Counted from the stretch's first letter, positions 17,866 through 26,578 are shown. The stretch: DNA of 64,000 nucleotides from Luteibacter sp. OK325 (GCF_003050935.1 NZ_QAOX01000003.1:452808-516807); one strand, 5' to 3'. Program-made: numbers and translations. Notes: generated from the sequence alone by a model not told the origin.

Positions 17866-18870
17866 ATGCGTCGCACGCTCCTCGCCCTCGCCCTCGCCCT
17901 GCTCTGCACCGCCACGCCGCTCCTCGCCGACGACACGCCGGCGATCAAGGATCTCGGCCCGCGCCTCGAGCACGTCGACTACCCCTATCCGGTCACGATG
18001 TTCAACGTGAAAAGCCAGGGACAGTCCCTCGAGATGGCCTACATGGACATCAAACCGGATAAGCCGAACGGGCGCACCGCCGTTCTCCTGCATGGCAAGA
18101 ATTTCTGCGGCCCGTATTGGCAGGCGACCGCCGAGCATCTCCGTGTCGCGGGCTATCGCGTCGTCATTCCCGATCAGATCGGCTTCTGCAAATCGTCGAA
18201 GCCACGCGGCTACCAGTACGGCATCGCCCAGCTCGCCGCGAACACGCACGCGCTATTGGCGAGCCTCGGCGTGGACAAGGTCACCGTCGTCGCCCATTCG
18301 ATGGGCGGCATGATCGGCGCGCGCTATGCGCTGATGTACCCGCAGGGAGTGGAGAAGCTGGTGCTGGTCGACCCGCTCGGCCTGGAAGACTGGAAGGCCA
18401 AGGGCGTGCCGTGGCGTAGCGTCGATGACTGGTATACGAGCGAGATGAAGACCTCGTACGCCAGCATCCGCGCGTACCAGTTGAAGAGCTATTACGACGG
18501 TAAGTGGAAGTCCGACTACGACCGTTGGGCGGTGATGCAGGCCGGCATGTACGAAGGCAGCGGCCGTGAGGCGGTCGCGTGGGCTGGCGCGCTCACCTAC
18601 GACATGATTTTCTCGCAGCCTGTGGTCTACGAGTTTCCCGATATCCGTGTACCGACGGTGTTGATCATCGGGCAGGCGGATCGTACGGCTATCGGTAAGG
18701 ACGCCGCGCCAGCGTCGGTGCAGGCAACGCTGGGCGATTACGCAAAGCTAGGCAAGGAGGCGGCCGCGAAGATTCCCGGAGCGAAGTTGATTCCGCTTGA
18801 GGGGTTGGGGCACGCGCCGATGATCGAGGCGCCGGAGCGGTTCTATCAGGCGATGGATAAAGCGCTGTAA
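17866..18870 (+). CDS. Exported alpha/beta-hydrolase
   Basis: A 334-residue hydrolase with a signal peptide (1-21, MRRTLLALALALLC then TPLLA). The fold is clear: oxyanion-loop HGKNFCG, nucleophile elbow AHSMGG with the catalytic Ser, a strand ending VPTVLIIGQAD carrying the acid, and the His in EGLGHAPM near the C-terminus. Relatives are epoxide-hydrolase and haloalkane-dehalogenase-like esterases; the substrate is not predictable. I took ATG 17866 as the start because it opens the signal peptide; an ATG at 17842 adds 8 residues. It stands alone between REP clusters. Confidence 0.85.
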   Translation: MRRTLLALALALLCTATPLLADDTPAIKDLGPRLEHVDYPYPVTMFNVKSQGQSLEMAYMDIKPDKPNGRTAVLLHGKNFCGPYWQATAEHLRVAGYRVVIPDQIGFCKSSKPRGYQYGIAQLAANTHALLASLGVDKVTVVAHSMGGMIGARYALMYPQGVEKLVLVDPLGLEDWKAKGVPWRSVDDWYTSEMKTSYASIRAYQLKSYYDGKWKSDYDRWAVMQAGMYEGSGREAVAWAGALTYDMIFSQPVVYEFPDIRVPTVLIIGQADRTAIGKDAAPASVQATLGDYAKLGKEAAAKIPGAKLIPLEGLGHAPMIEAPERFYQAMDKAL

Positions 18871-18883
18871 CGCTCTTTCTTTG

Positions 18884-19010
18884 TGTGGGAGCCGCTTCAG
18901 CGGCGAAAGGCATCGCCGCTGAAGCGGCTCCCACATGGAGCGGGAGGCATCGCCGCTGAAGCGGCTCCCACAGGGAGCGGGAAGCATCGCCGCTGAAGCG
19001 GCTCTCACCG
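18884..19010. repeat. REP array, four elements
   Basis: One direct and three inverted elements of the CCGCTTCAGCGG class, with near-identical spacing of the inverted ones (about 18914, 18950, 18986), as if made by local tandem duplication. The last one abuts the stop of the next minus-strand gene. Confidence 0.9.
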
Positions 19011-19496
19011 TTACTGGACGAACGAGATTTCGCGCTGCACAGGGCGGATGACATAGCCGACGGGCATCCACCCTGCACTGCCGGGCGCCAGCGAAACGGT
19101 TTCGAAAAGCACCGCGCGGGTGAACTGCGCAACGAAGATCACGTTGAGGTAATCGCCGGCGGGCAATCCCACGGGATCACGCACACGGGTGACTTCAAAC
19201 CACTCCCGCCCGGTCAGCGCTCCGCGGTCGAGACGAATCTTCCGCAAATACCGGACCCAGTCCGAACGCGGCACCAGCCGCTGCATCATCGCGCCGGCTT
19301 CGAGCCACATGGCGTCGGGACGGCGGGCGTTGGATAGCTGCACCCAGTGGGTGGCGTTGGCGACGGCGTTGTCGAGCGAGTTCGGCTGGGGGCCAAGGCG
19401 CGGTTCGTGGGCGACGGTGAGCATCGCGCCGAAGGCGTTCGTGCCCGTCAGCCGGGGCGCCGGGACTTTTCGTGCAACTGCGCTCGCCGGGGCCAT
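19011..19496 (-). CDS. DUF4019-domain protein
   Basis: A 161-residue protein. Residues 45-155 fit the DUF4019 pattern: an N-terminal helix with A-x-x-WVQL, an alternating helix-strand core ending in PRSDWVRYLRKIR, a GDYLNVIFVAQF strand and a final W-x-PVGYVI strand. Members are usually small secreted or periplasmic proteins of unknown role. The first 35 residues here are Ala/Pro-rich and do not form a standard signal peptide, so the real start may lie elsewhere or be non-ATG. No operon partner. Confidence 0.65.
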   Translation of the reverse strand: MAPASAVARKVPAPRLTGTNAFGAMLTVAHEPRLGPQPNSLDNAVANATHWVQLSNARRPDAMWLEAGAMMQRLVPRSDWVRYLRKIRLDRGALTGREWFEVTRVRDPVGLPAGDYLNVIFVAQFTRAVLFETVSLAPGSAGWMPVGYVIRPVQREISFVQ

Positions 19497-19573
19497 GGGA
19501 TGCCTCCACCTTATGTGGAGTCCAGCTTCCGGCGCTCGGGCGGCCCTGCCAAGTCAGCCGGATGGAGTACCGC

Positions 19574-19790
19574 GCATGGTGGGGGTGCGCATGGTGGGGG
19601 TGCGCATCGCCATAGCTGTGTGTGGGAGCCGCTTCAGCGGCGATCCCGCGGCAGCGGGCTGGGCTTTGGCGAGCACCCTATCGCCGCTGAAGCGGCTCCC
19701 ACAGGGGGCCTCTCACAGGGGCCTCTCATATGGGGCCTCTCACAGGGGGCTCCCACGGGGGGCTCTCACAGGGGCTCCCACAAGGTGCGG
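19574..19790. repeat. REP pair flanked by degenerate tandem repeats
   Basis: A 15-bp unit GCGCATGGTGGGGGT is repeated twice at about 19573-19603. A REP pair of the CCGCTTCAGCGG class follows (19621-19704). After it come six or so degenerate units of the type GGGGCCTCTCACA or GGGGCTCCCACA to about 19790, which look like slipped copies of the inverted REP tail. Confidence 0.75.
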
Positions 19791-19812
19791 AGCCGGTCTG
19801 GAGCACCTGGCC

Positions 19813-20496
19813 TTAGCGGCGGCCGAAGGCCAGGACTTCGGAGGTGTAGGTCTCGACGACGAGGCTGAACGGCTGACTGGCCTCGTTGAAGAGGACCGCG
19901 CGGTGCCGCAGCAGCTCGTGGGGGATCGCGAGGGGGCCTTTAACCGACGGGGGCAGCGCCGCTTCCATCTCCCAGCCCTGGGGCAGGGGTGACCAGAGCA
20001 GGTCCGCGCTGATGGTCTGGCGGCGGAAATGCAGCGGCTGGACGACCTTACCGAACGGCTGGTCAGTGCTGTCGAGGATCTGGTTCATTTCCGGGGTGAG
20101 GCGGGACGGGACGTACCAGTTGTCCGCTTCGGAAAGGATGTGCTCACCGCAGGCCAGCTGGACCCGGCGGTACTTCACCGGTTCGTCCGGGCCGATCCCG
20201 AGGGTTTGCCGGTCGGCGTCCGGGAGTGGCTTGTCCTGCCCTTTCACGCGACGGGCGAGGATCTTGGCGTCACCGGCCAGGGCGTGATCGCTGCACCAGC
20301 GCTCCAGCGTGAGCGTGGCGCTCGGGTGGCTGAGCAGATCGGCGTTCAACGTTTCCAGCAGCGCCAGCGCCTGCGTGCGCGAGGTGACGTCGTCACTGAA
20401 TGGCTCGCGTGCCTGTACCGACGGCGCCGAGGTGGCGGCCATGACGGCAAGACTTCCGGCGGCGATAAAGGTGCGCGTGCTGCTCATGAGTTTCAT
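19813..20496 (-). CDS. Secreted chorismate-lyase-like (UbiC/UTRA fold) protein
   Basis: A 227-residue protein with a signal peptide (about 1-28, ending SVQA). The rest resembles chorismate pyruvate-lyase: LTLERWC early on, the strand pair KYRRVQLACGEHILSEADNW that matches the UbiC segment holding the substrate Arg, PFGKVV in the middle, and HRAVLFNEASQPFSLVVETY at the end, where UbiC has its catalytic Glu. True UbiC acts in the cytosol on ubiquinone precursors, so an exported relative must do something else. Start is ATG 20496, with 20505 and 20487 as alternatives. Family by pattern recognition; function unknown. Confidence 0.6.
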   Translation of the reverse strand: MKLMSSTRTFIAAGSLAVMAATSAPSVQAREPFSDDVTSRTQALALLETLNADLLSHPSATLTLERWCSDHALAGDAKILARRVKGQDKPLPDADRQTLGIGPDEPVKYRRVQLACGEHILSEADNWYVPSRLTPEMNQILDSTDQPFGKVVQPLHFRRQTISADLLWSPLPQGWEMEAALPPSVKGPLAIPHELLRHRAVLFNEASQPFSLVVETYTSEVLAFGRR

Positions 20497-20549
20497 TCGG
20501 TCCATGACGTTGGTGCAGAAAAAGTCTGAAGCGGTTGCGAGGTGACTTT

Positions 20550-20640
20550 CTGTAGGAGCCGATTCATCGGCGATCCCCGCGGTAGCGGGGTTTAAGGATA
20601 CCGCTAGCACCTTTTCGCCGATGAATCGGCTCCTACAAGG
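20550..20640. repeat. REP pair (BIME) between trpE and the UbiC-like gene
   Basis: A direct and an inverted element of the CCGATTCATCGG class around a CCCCGCGGTAGCGGGG hairpin and a short spacer. Confidence 0.9.
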
Positions 20641-20650
20641 GCACAGGCAT

Positions 20651-22126
20651 TTACAGGCCTTTGGCGGCTTGGGCGACGGCGCGGAACAGTGCGCGGCCTT
20701 TGTTCATGGTTTCTTCCCACTCGGCGGCCGGGTCGGAGTCGTAGACGACGCCGCCGCCGGCCTGCACGTGCAGGCGGCCGTCCTGGATCACGGCGGTGCG
20801 GATGGCGATGGCGGTATCCGCGTCGCCCCACCAGCCGAGCCAGCCGATGGCGCCGGCGTAGATGTTGCGCTTGAACGGCTCCAGCTCCTGGATGATTTCC
20901 AGCGCGCGAATCTTCGGTGCACCGCTCACGGTACCGGCCGGGAACGTCGCCTTGATGACATCCATATACGAAAGGTCGTCGCGAATATCGCCTTCGACCT
21001 GGGACACGATGTGCATGACGTGCGAGTAGCGCTCGACCACGAAGGACTCGGACAGCTCCACCGTGCCCGTCTTGCTCACGCGACCGACGTCGTTGCGACC
21101 GAGGTCGATCAGCATGAGATGCTCGGCACGTTCCTTCGGATCGGCGAGCAGCTCGGTTTCCAGCGCCACGTCTTCCGCTTCGTCGGCACCGCGACGGCGC
21201 GTGCCGGCGATCGGACGCAACACGACGCGACCGCCCTTCAAGCGCACCAGGATCTCCGGCGACGAACCGACGATCTGGGTCGGGCCCATGTCGATGAAGA
21301 ACATGTACGGCGACGGATTCATCGCGCGCAACGCACGATAGACGTCCACGGGCCGCGCGTTGAAACCGACGCTGAGACGCTGCGATGGCACGACCTGGAA
21401 GATGTCGCCGGCGCGGATGTATTCCTGCGCCTTGCGCACCACGGCCTCGTACTCCTCGCGGGTGAACGAGGATTTAAAATCGGATTCGTCGATCGCCGCC
21501 GGCTGCAGCATCTGCGGGTACGACACGCCACCCTGGCGCAGGCGAAACGCGAGCGCATCCAGACGGCGCGAGGCATCGGCATAGGCCTGCGGCTTCGACG
21601 GATCCGCATGCACGATGAGGAACAGGCGACCCTTGAGGTTATCGAACACCGCCACTTCATCGGCGAGCATCAGCAGCACATCGGGCGTGCCGATCTCGTC
21701 GCGCTTGTCCCACTGGGCGAGGCGCTTTTCGATATAGCCGATGGTTTCGAAACCGAAGTAGCCAACGAGACCGCCGGTGAAGTCGGGCAGGCCCGGCAAC
21801 TTGGGCACGTCGTACTGTTTGCGCAGCACTTCGATCTCGGCAAGCGGATCGTCGAGATGACGACGCTCGACGACTTCCCCACTCTCCTCCACTTCCAGCT
21901 CATGCCCACGCAGGCGATACACCCGCCGCGCCGGCAAACCGATGATGGAATGGCGCCCCCAGGTAGCACCGCCCTCGACCGATTCGAAGAGGAAGGTATA
22001 CGGGCCATCGGCCAGCTTCAGATACACCGACAGCGGCGTATCGAGGTCGGAAAAGACCTCGCGCACCAGCGGAATGCGCGTATGGCCCTGCGCGGCGTAA
22101 GCATCGAATTGTTCGCGGGAGATCAT
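20651..22126 (-). CDS. trpE: Anthranilate synthase component I (TrpE)
   Basis: A 491-residue enzyme that makes anthranilate from chorismate in the first step of tryptophan synthesis, with ammonia from the glutaminase subunit TrpG. Signatures of the chorismate-binding domain are present: GGLVGYFGFET, RPIAGTRRRG, LIDLGRNDVGRV and the active-site segment GTVSGAPKIRALEII. The N-terminal domain (1-190) is of the feedback-regulated type. Length is normal. Unusually, neither trpG nor other trp genes lie within the window; the gene stands between REP clusters, so trpG must be upstream of a different promoter or elsewhere. No leader peptide with tandem Trp codons was seen. Confidence 0.94.
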   Translation of the reverse strand: MISREQFDAYAAQGHTRIPLVREVFSDLDTPLSVYLKLADGPYTFLFESVEGGATWGRHSIIGLPARRVYRLRGHELEVEESGEVVERRHLDDPLAEIEVLRKQYDVPKLPGLPDFTGGLVGYFGFETIGYIEKRLAQWDKRDEIGTPDVLLMLADEVAVFDNLKGRLFLIVHADPSKPQAYADASRRLDALAFRLRQGGVSYPQMLQPAAIDESDFKSSFTREEYEAVVRKAQEYIRAGDIFQVVPSQRLSVGFNARPVDVYRALRAMNPSPYMFFIDMGPTQIVGSSPEILVRLKGGRVVLRPIAGTRRRGADEAEDVALETELLADPKERAEHLMLIDLGRNDVGRVSKTGTVELSESFVVERYSHVMHIVSQVEGDIRDDLSYMDVIKATFPAGTVSGAPKIRALEIIQELEPFKRNIYAGAIGWLGWWGDADTAIAIRTAVIQDGRLHVQAGGGVVYDSDPAAEWEETMNKGRALFRAVAQAAKGL

Positions 22127-22168
22127 TCGGGGCGTCGAATCGGGTGGGGTGACCGGGGATTGTAGCCT

Positions 22169-22332
22169 TCTGTGGAAGCCGATTCATCGGCGATGCTCCC
22201 TGTGGGAGCCGCTTCACCGGCGATGCCCTCTGTGGGAGCCGCTTCAGCGGCGATGCCCTCTGTGGGAGCCGCTTCAGCGGCGAATGGGGTTCGCCGCAAC
22301 CTGGCTATCGCCGCTGAAGCGGCTCCCACAGA
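22169..22332. repeat. REP array, five elements
   Basis: Direct elements at about 22172 (CCGATTCATCGG), 22205, 22236 and 22266 (CCGCTTCAGCGG class, one with CACCGG) spaced about 31 bases, closed by an inverted element at 22306-22331. The regular period suggests local tandem duplication. Confidence 0.9.
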
Positions 22333-22335
22333 GGG

Positions 22336-24333
22336 CTAGGCGAGGCGCTGCCTTGGCAGGCCTTTGAGGTGCAGCGTAAACGCCACGCCACCCTCGATAT
22401 TTCTTGCGCTGGCACTGCCCTGGTGCCGCTCGGCAACCAGGCGGACCACGTAGAGCCCCAGGCCAAGATGCGGCGCATCCCCTGGCGTGGCCTTGTCGCG
22501 CAGGCTCACCAGCGAGTCGAACAGGCGCCCCTGCATGGCGGCCGGCAGCGACGGCCCCTCGTTGGCCAACTCGACATCGGCACCCTCGGCGGTCAGCACG
22601 AGCGTGATGCGCAGCCAGCCGCCCGGTGGCGTGAAAGACAAGGCGTTGTCGAACAGCTTGTCCAGCGCCTGCGCGATCAGCTCCGGGGAAACGTGCATCG
22701 GCACCGCCCCCGGCGGCAGCACCGCTTCGAGCGTGCGATCGCCGGCCAGGCCGCGATACCCATCAGCGCAACCGCGCACGATGTCCGCGAGGTTCACGTC
22801 CTCCGCTTCCGCCGACGCGATCGCGCGTTCCATGCGGCTGGCTTCGCTCATGGCGCGAACCAGGGCACCGAGACGGGCCACGCCATCGCGGGCACGGGCA
22901 AGGTAGGGCTCGGCTTCCGGAGGAAGACCGGCGTGGTCGAGGTTATCCAGCGAGGATTTCACGATCGCCAGCGGCGTATTCAGTTCGTGCGAAAGCTTGG
23001 ACGCCAGCGTGCGCAGGTAGTCCGTGTAACCGCCGACCACTTCGAACAACCGCGCGAAACTGCGTGCAAGGTCGCCGAGCTCGTCCGTGGCATCGATCAG
23101 CGGGAACGGGCCATCCAGACGGCCGTCGTTGTCCTGCGCACGCTCGGCGGCATTGCGCAGGCGACGCAGGCGGAAGGTCAGTCGCGTGGCGAACAACAAC
23201 AGCACGCCGCCGGCGATCAGCAGCACGGCGAAACTGGTCAGCAGCAGGCCGAACAGCGCGCGGTTGGCGAGCAGGGGCACGGAACGACTGGGCTGCTCAA
23301 GTAGCACCACGCCATGCAGCTTGCCGCCGCTCTGGATCGGCAACGCCGCGGCGAGCACCACGCTGCCGCGCGATTCACCCGCGCGCCAGGCAGTGGCAGG
23401 CTTACCTTGAAGCGCTTCGCGCACTTCCGGCAGGTCGAGACGCGGCGCGTCTTCCGCCCAACCACCTTCGTCATCCAGCCGCGTCGCCAGCAACGAGCGA
23501 TATACCAGCGAAGCGAACCAACCCGGCCTCTCGGAGGCGGGAAGATCCGGCAGATCGAGCTTGCCGCTCTGCGCCATCAGCCAGGCGTCGGGTGAGAGCA
23601 CGCGCACACGCACGCCGTCCGGCGCCAGCCGCGCCAGCTCCTGCGAAAGCGGTGCGGAGAAGTCGAGCAACGGGCGCGCTTCGGCGGTGAGCGGCTCGCT
23701 GTCGCCATCGGCGGCCAGATGCACGCCGAGGCCGAAACGATCCAGGCGCAGTCCACGCGGCAGGCGGAACTCCGCGCGGAAGCCGCTGCCGTCTTCCTGC
23801 CACTGCGCATTGATCCGATCGGGCAGCACACCGGCCTCAGGATCAAGCGCGATGGCGGTGGTCGCGCCGGGCGCGGCACTGGCCATGAGGTAACGCTGCG
23901 CGTCGTCCGCGCTGGCGATGGAGATGATGAGGTGGTCGGCGTTGAGCGCGAGGCGATCGTCCGCATCCGCACGGCGGCGATGCGTGGCGCGCACGTCGAT
24001 GTAGAAATACAGCCAGCGATCATCTTCGGCGAGCATCACGCGAGTGTTCTTGCCGAAGTTCTGCGCCCAGGGACTCAGCGAAGCCCAGTCATCGGCATAG
24101 CCATCCATGGTGATGGCGGTGGGCGTGTGCTGCACGTACCAGGCATTACCCGCCGGCGGCAGCGGTGCGTCGACCACCACGAGACTGCGCGCCAGCGCTC
24201 GCCCGGAAGCCACCAGCGCCTGCGCCTGGCCTTCGCGCAGCAGCGTTTCCATCTGCCGCACGTAAAGCCACCCAGCCACGGGGAGTGCCAGCGTGCAAAG
24301 CGCGACAAGGAGAAGTTTCTGCCGAAGAGTCAT
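22336..24333 (-). CDS. pdsS: Sortase-system sensor histidine kinase (PdsS-like)
   Basis: A 665-residue membrane kinase. An N-terminal transmembrane segment (5-23) and a second one at about 355-380 enclose a periplasmic sensor of some 330 residues; near residue 78 it has the pattern MDGYADDW found in CBM9-like carbohydrate-binding folds. A HAMP-like linker follows, then the phosphorylation helix SHELNTPL and the ATPase domain (DKLFDNAL, then GLGLYVVR). This layout is that of the kinase of proteobacterial dedicated sortase systems. The partner regulator is upstream and read first. No sortase or LPxTG-type protein is in the window. Start is ATG 24333, since the next upstream in-frame start is only TTG. 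Confidence 0.75.
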   Translation of the reverse strand: MTLRQKLLLVALCTLALPVAGWLYVRQMETLLREGQAQALVASGRALARSLVVVDAPLPPAGNAWYVQHTPTAITMDGYADDWASLSPWAQNFGKNTRVMLAEDDRWLYFYIDVRATHRRRADADDRLALNADHLIISIASADDAQRYLMASAAPGATTAIALDPEAGVLPDRINAQWQEDGSGFRAEFRLPRGLRLDRFGLGVHLAADGDSEPLTAEARPLLDFSAPLSQELARLAPDGVRVRVLSPDAWLMAQSGKLDLPDLPASERPGWFASLVYRSLLATRLDDEGGWAEDAPRLDLPEVREALQGKPATAWRAGESRGSVVLAAALPIQSGGKLHGVVLLEQPSRSVPLLANRALFGLLLTSFAVLLIAGGVLLLFATRLTFRLRRLRNAAERAQDNDGRLDGPFPLIDATDELGDLARSFARLFEVVGGYTDYLRTLASKLSHELNTPLAIVKSSLDNLDHAGLPPEAEPYLARARDGVARLGALVRAMSEASRMERAIASAEAEDVNLADIVRGCADGYRGLAGDRTLEAVLPPGAVPMHVSPELIAQALDKLFDNALSFTPPGGWLRITLVLTAEGADVELANEGPSLPAAMQGRLFDSLVSLRDKATPGDAPHLGLGLYVVRLVAERHQGSASARNIEGGVAFTLHLKGLPRQRLA

Positions 24334-24348
24334 ACACAAACGCGCCGT

Positions 24349-24453
24349 TGTAGGAGCCGACTCATCGCCGATGTGGGAGCCGATTCATCGGCGATCCCGC
24401 GGCAGCGGGCAAGGTTGCCGCCAGCACCCATCGCCGCTGAAGCGGCTCCCACA
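24349..24453. repeat. REP group between pdsR and pdsS
   Basis: One CCGACTCATCG element at 24349, one CCGATTCATCGG element, a CCCGCGGCAGCGGG hairpin and an inverted CCGCTGAAGCGG element ending at 24453. It separates two genes that would be expected to form one operon, and could fold in the shared transcript. Confidence 0.88.
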
Positions 24454-24463
24454 AAGGGCACCC

Positions 24464-25153
24464 TCAAGAGGTCCAACGGTACCCCACACCATGCACCGTC
24501 TCGATCGCATCGAACTCCGGCGCCAGCGCGATGAACTTCTTGCGGATGCGCTTGATGTGCGAGGTGATGGTGGCGTCGTCCACCACCAGCTCCGCTTCGC
24601 GCATCAGCTGGTCGCGATTCTTCACGTGACCGGGAAAACGCACCAGCGTGTGCACCATCCAGAATTCGGTGACGGTGAGCGGAATCTCGATACCGTTCCA
24701 CAAAATACGCATGCGCTCGGACTCGAGCTTCAACGGACCGTGCTCGATCACCGTCTCGCTCGAGGCCGGGGCCTTCAGCGATTCGATGCGACGAAACAGC
24801 GCCGCGATGCGCGCCGCGAGCTGGTGCAGGCTGGTGTCCTTGGACAGGTAATCGTCGGCGCCCAGGCGCAGGCCGGAGATGACGTCGAAATCCGAATCCC
24901 TCGCCGTGAGGAAGATGATCGGCAGCGTGGCTGACTTGGCGCGCAGTTCGCGGCACAGATCGAAGCCGCCTTCGGGCTCGTCACCCAGACCGATGTCGAT
25001 GATGACCAGCTCCGGCAGGCGCATGGCGAAGGCCATGGAGGCATCCCCACGCGAGCCGTAGCCGCGGGCCTCGTAGCCGAAGCGATTGAGCGCTTCGACG
25101 TAGTTGGCGCGGATGAGGGGTTCGTCTTCGACGATGGCGATGCTGCGGGCCAT
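24464..25153 (-). CDS. pdsR: OmpR-family response regulator (PdsR-like)
   Basis: A 229-residue regulator. The receiver domain starts IAIVEDEPLIRANYVEA, with the acidic pocket E9-D10, phospho-acceptor D53 in VIIDIGLGD, and the conserved Lys in DDYLSKDT. The C-terminal half is a winged-helix DNA-binding domain ending HGVGYRW. It matches the regulator of the dedicated sortase two-component system and precedes the kinase gene, with a REP group between. ATG 25153 gives the standard receiver N-terminus; ATG 25159 adds two residues. The 250 bases upstream separate it from two divergent small genes and should hold its promoter. Confidence 0.82.
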   Translation of the reverse strand: MARSIAIVEDEPLIRANYVEALNRFGYEARGYGSRGDASMAFAMRLPELVIIDIGLGDEPEGGFDLCRELRAKSATLPIIFLTARDSDFDVISGLRLGADDYLSKDTSLHQLAARIAALFRRIESLKAPASSETVIEHGPLKLESERMRILWNGIEIPLTVTEFWMVHTLVRFPGHVKNRDQLMREAELVVDDATITSHIKRIRKKFIALAPEFDAIETVHGVGYRWTS

Positions 25154-25404
25154 GGGCATTCCGTTGAGGTGAATCGGCGAGCGAAGGTTCCTATGCGGAC
25201 GCCCCGGCCGCAAGGCCTTGGTCATGATTGCCCGCGTCTTGCCTCTTCTCGCACTCAGGCCCGGCCCCGGCCTACACGTTTTGTTTGCCCGGGATTTGCC
25301 ACAAACAGTCTGCGGATTGCCTCAATGCGGACGTTCCGCCCGCCGCCCGTGGCGTTCAACTAGCCATAACGGCGCGTCAATCCGGCGCCGAGGATGTTCA
25401 GACC

Positions 25405-25518
25405 ATGAAAACCAAACCCGACGCCGACAACACCGAACTGGAACGCGACTTCGAGCCGCTCCGCGTGGCCCTGGCCATTGGCGCCCTCGTCCTTGGCGTC
25501 CTGTTCGGCATGCACTAA
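25405..25518 (+). CDS. Small single-pass membrane protein, 37 residues
   Basis: An ATG at 25405 preceded by GAGGA at suitable distance opens a 37-residue protein: a charged N-terminal half with many Asp and Glu, then a hydrophobic helix (VALAIGALVLGVLFGMH) reaching the C-terminus. That pattern fits a small inner-membrane protein of the tail-anchored kind. Its partner reading frame follows 16 bases later. It is divergent from pdsR. No family recognised. Confidence 0.5.
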   Translation: MKTKPDADNTELERDFEPLRVALAIGALVLGVLFGMH

Positions 25519-25534
25519 AGACGGGAGACTCCTC

Positions 25535-25654
25535 ATGGATCTTTTCGACGACTTCGTGGAACCGGCTATGGAAGGCCTTGGCGCGGCTGGCGCGCATGGA
25601 AGTGCGCCAGCCGCCGGGGTGGCGGAGCCCGACCCCGAATGGCTGCCCCTCTAA
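25535..25654 (+). CDS. Small acidic protein, 39 residues
   Basis: An ATG at 25535 with GGGAG 7 bases upstream begins a short acidic protein: MDLFDDFVEPAMEG, then a Gly/Ala-rich middle and a tail ending EPDPEWLPL. No membrane segment. Good ribosome-binding site, strongly protein-like composition and tight spacing after the preceding small gene support a two-gene operon. Function unknown. Confidence 0.45.
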   Translation: MDLFDDFVEPAMEGLGAAGAHGSAPAAGVAEPDPEWLPL

Positions 25655-25660
25655 ATTCTG

Positions 25661-25760
25661 TGGGAGCCGATTCATCGGCGATCCCGCGGCAGCGGGCCCA
25701 CGCGGCAGCGGAATAGGGTGGCGCTAGCACCCTATCGCCGATGAATCGGCTCCCACCAGG
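25661..25760. repeat. REP pair (BIME)
   Basis: Direct and inverted CCGATTCATCGG elements with a CCCGCGGCAGCGGG hairpin and a second partial GCGGCAGCGG copy in the spacer. Confidence 0.9.
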
Positions 25761-25792
25761 GGCGCGCAGCGCACCCCTTAACAGCCCCCTTA

Positions 25793-26578
25793 TCAGTCGG
25801 GGGCTTTTGCCGTTTGCGCGACGACCTGGCCGATCGGCACCAGGTTGGCGGGCGTTGCCTCACCGACGGTGACCGTGCCGGCCATGCCACGGAAGAAGTC
25901 GTCGCCGGCCTTGTTCAGCGTGCGGAAGGCGGCAAAGCCGTGCGAGCCTGAGACCCGCGAGCTTTCGCCGTTGTTGAACTGGCCAAATCCAGGGCCATCC
26001 GGCGGCGTGATTCCGTCGATGAAGACCGAGCCGCCGAACATCGACGCGGCAACGATATCGCGCATCTCGTTGTTGTATCGACGACGTGCGCGCTGGCCGG
26101 CCACGGCGTCGCTGAAATCTTCTTTCAGCGTCAGCCAGTACTGGTTGGCTTGCACGCGCTCAGCCGGCGTGGACTGTGTGTAGGCCTGGATGAAGGCAGG
26201 TTCGAAGCGCGGGTCGTGGCGTTCGTCGGCTATCGCCAGCCAGGCGAGACCGAGCGGGCGGTTGGCCGGACCTTCGTCGCCATTGAAGTACATGAGGCCG
26301 AGTGAGTACTGCGCCGGCTTGCTCGCCCAGTGGGCGGCGTCGCGCAGGCGTTCGCGCGAGGACGCGTTATGTCCCCGGCCCAGGTCGCGCGCGGCTGCGC
26401 AGAAATAGTAGTCACCCGGAAGCAGGCGCTCGAGGCCCTGGGCGCAGCCCTGGATGGTCTTGCGGATCTCCGCCTTGGCATCGGACGGTGTCCGGGCGGG
26501 CGATGCCGCATCGGTAGCCGATACGGCACCGGCGACGGTGCAAAGCAAGGCGAGCGCGACGTTACGAAGTGAGTGCAT
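25793..26578 (-). CDS. Secreted Sel1-like repeat protein (paralogue 1)
   Basis: A 261-residue exported protein, signal peptide about 1-23. One clear Sel1/TPR-like helix pair lies near 90-120 (PAQYSLGLMYFNGDEG then PLGLAWLAIA), and a second weaker repeat follows. It contains the segment FGGSVFIDGI shared with the next gene. Such proteins usually scaffold envelope complexes. GGAGAAGG directly before ATG 26578 fixes the start; the in-frame start 12 bases upstream is a TTG. It is downstream of its paralogue by 48 bases in the same direction, so the two are probably co-transcribed. Confidence 0.72.
   Translation of the reverse strand: MHSLRNVALALLCTVAGAVSATDAASPARTPSDAKAEIRKTIQGCAQGLERLLPGDYYFCAAARDLGRGHNASSRERLRDAAHWASKPAQYSLGLMYFNGDEGPANRPLGLAWLAIADERHDPRFEPAFIQAYTQSTPAERVQANQYWLTLKEDFSDAVAGQRARRRYNNEMRDIVAASMFGGSVFIDGITPPDGPGFGQFNNGESSRVSGSHGFAAFRTLNKAGDDFFRGMAGTVTVGEATPANLVPIGQVVAQTAKAPD

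Noticed and set aside
17662..18249. N-terminal extension of the 110-residue minus-strand protein
   Set aside because: The open frame continues upstream but crosses REP elements and the start of an oppositely oriented hydrolase; a good ribosome-binding site stands at 17661.
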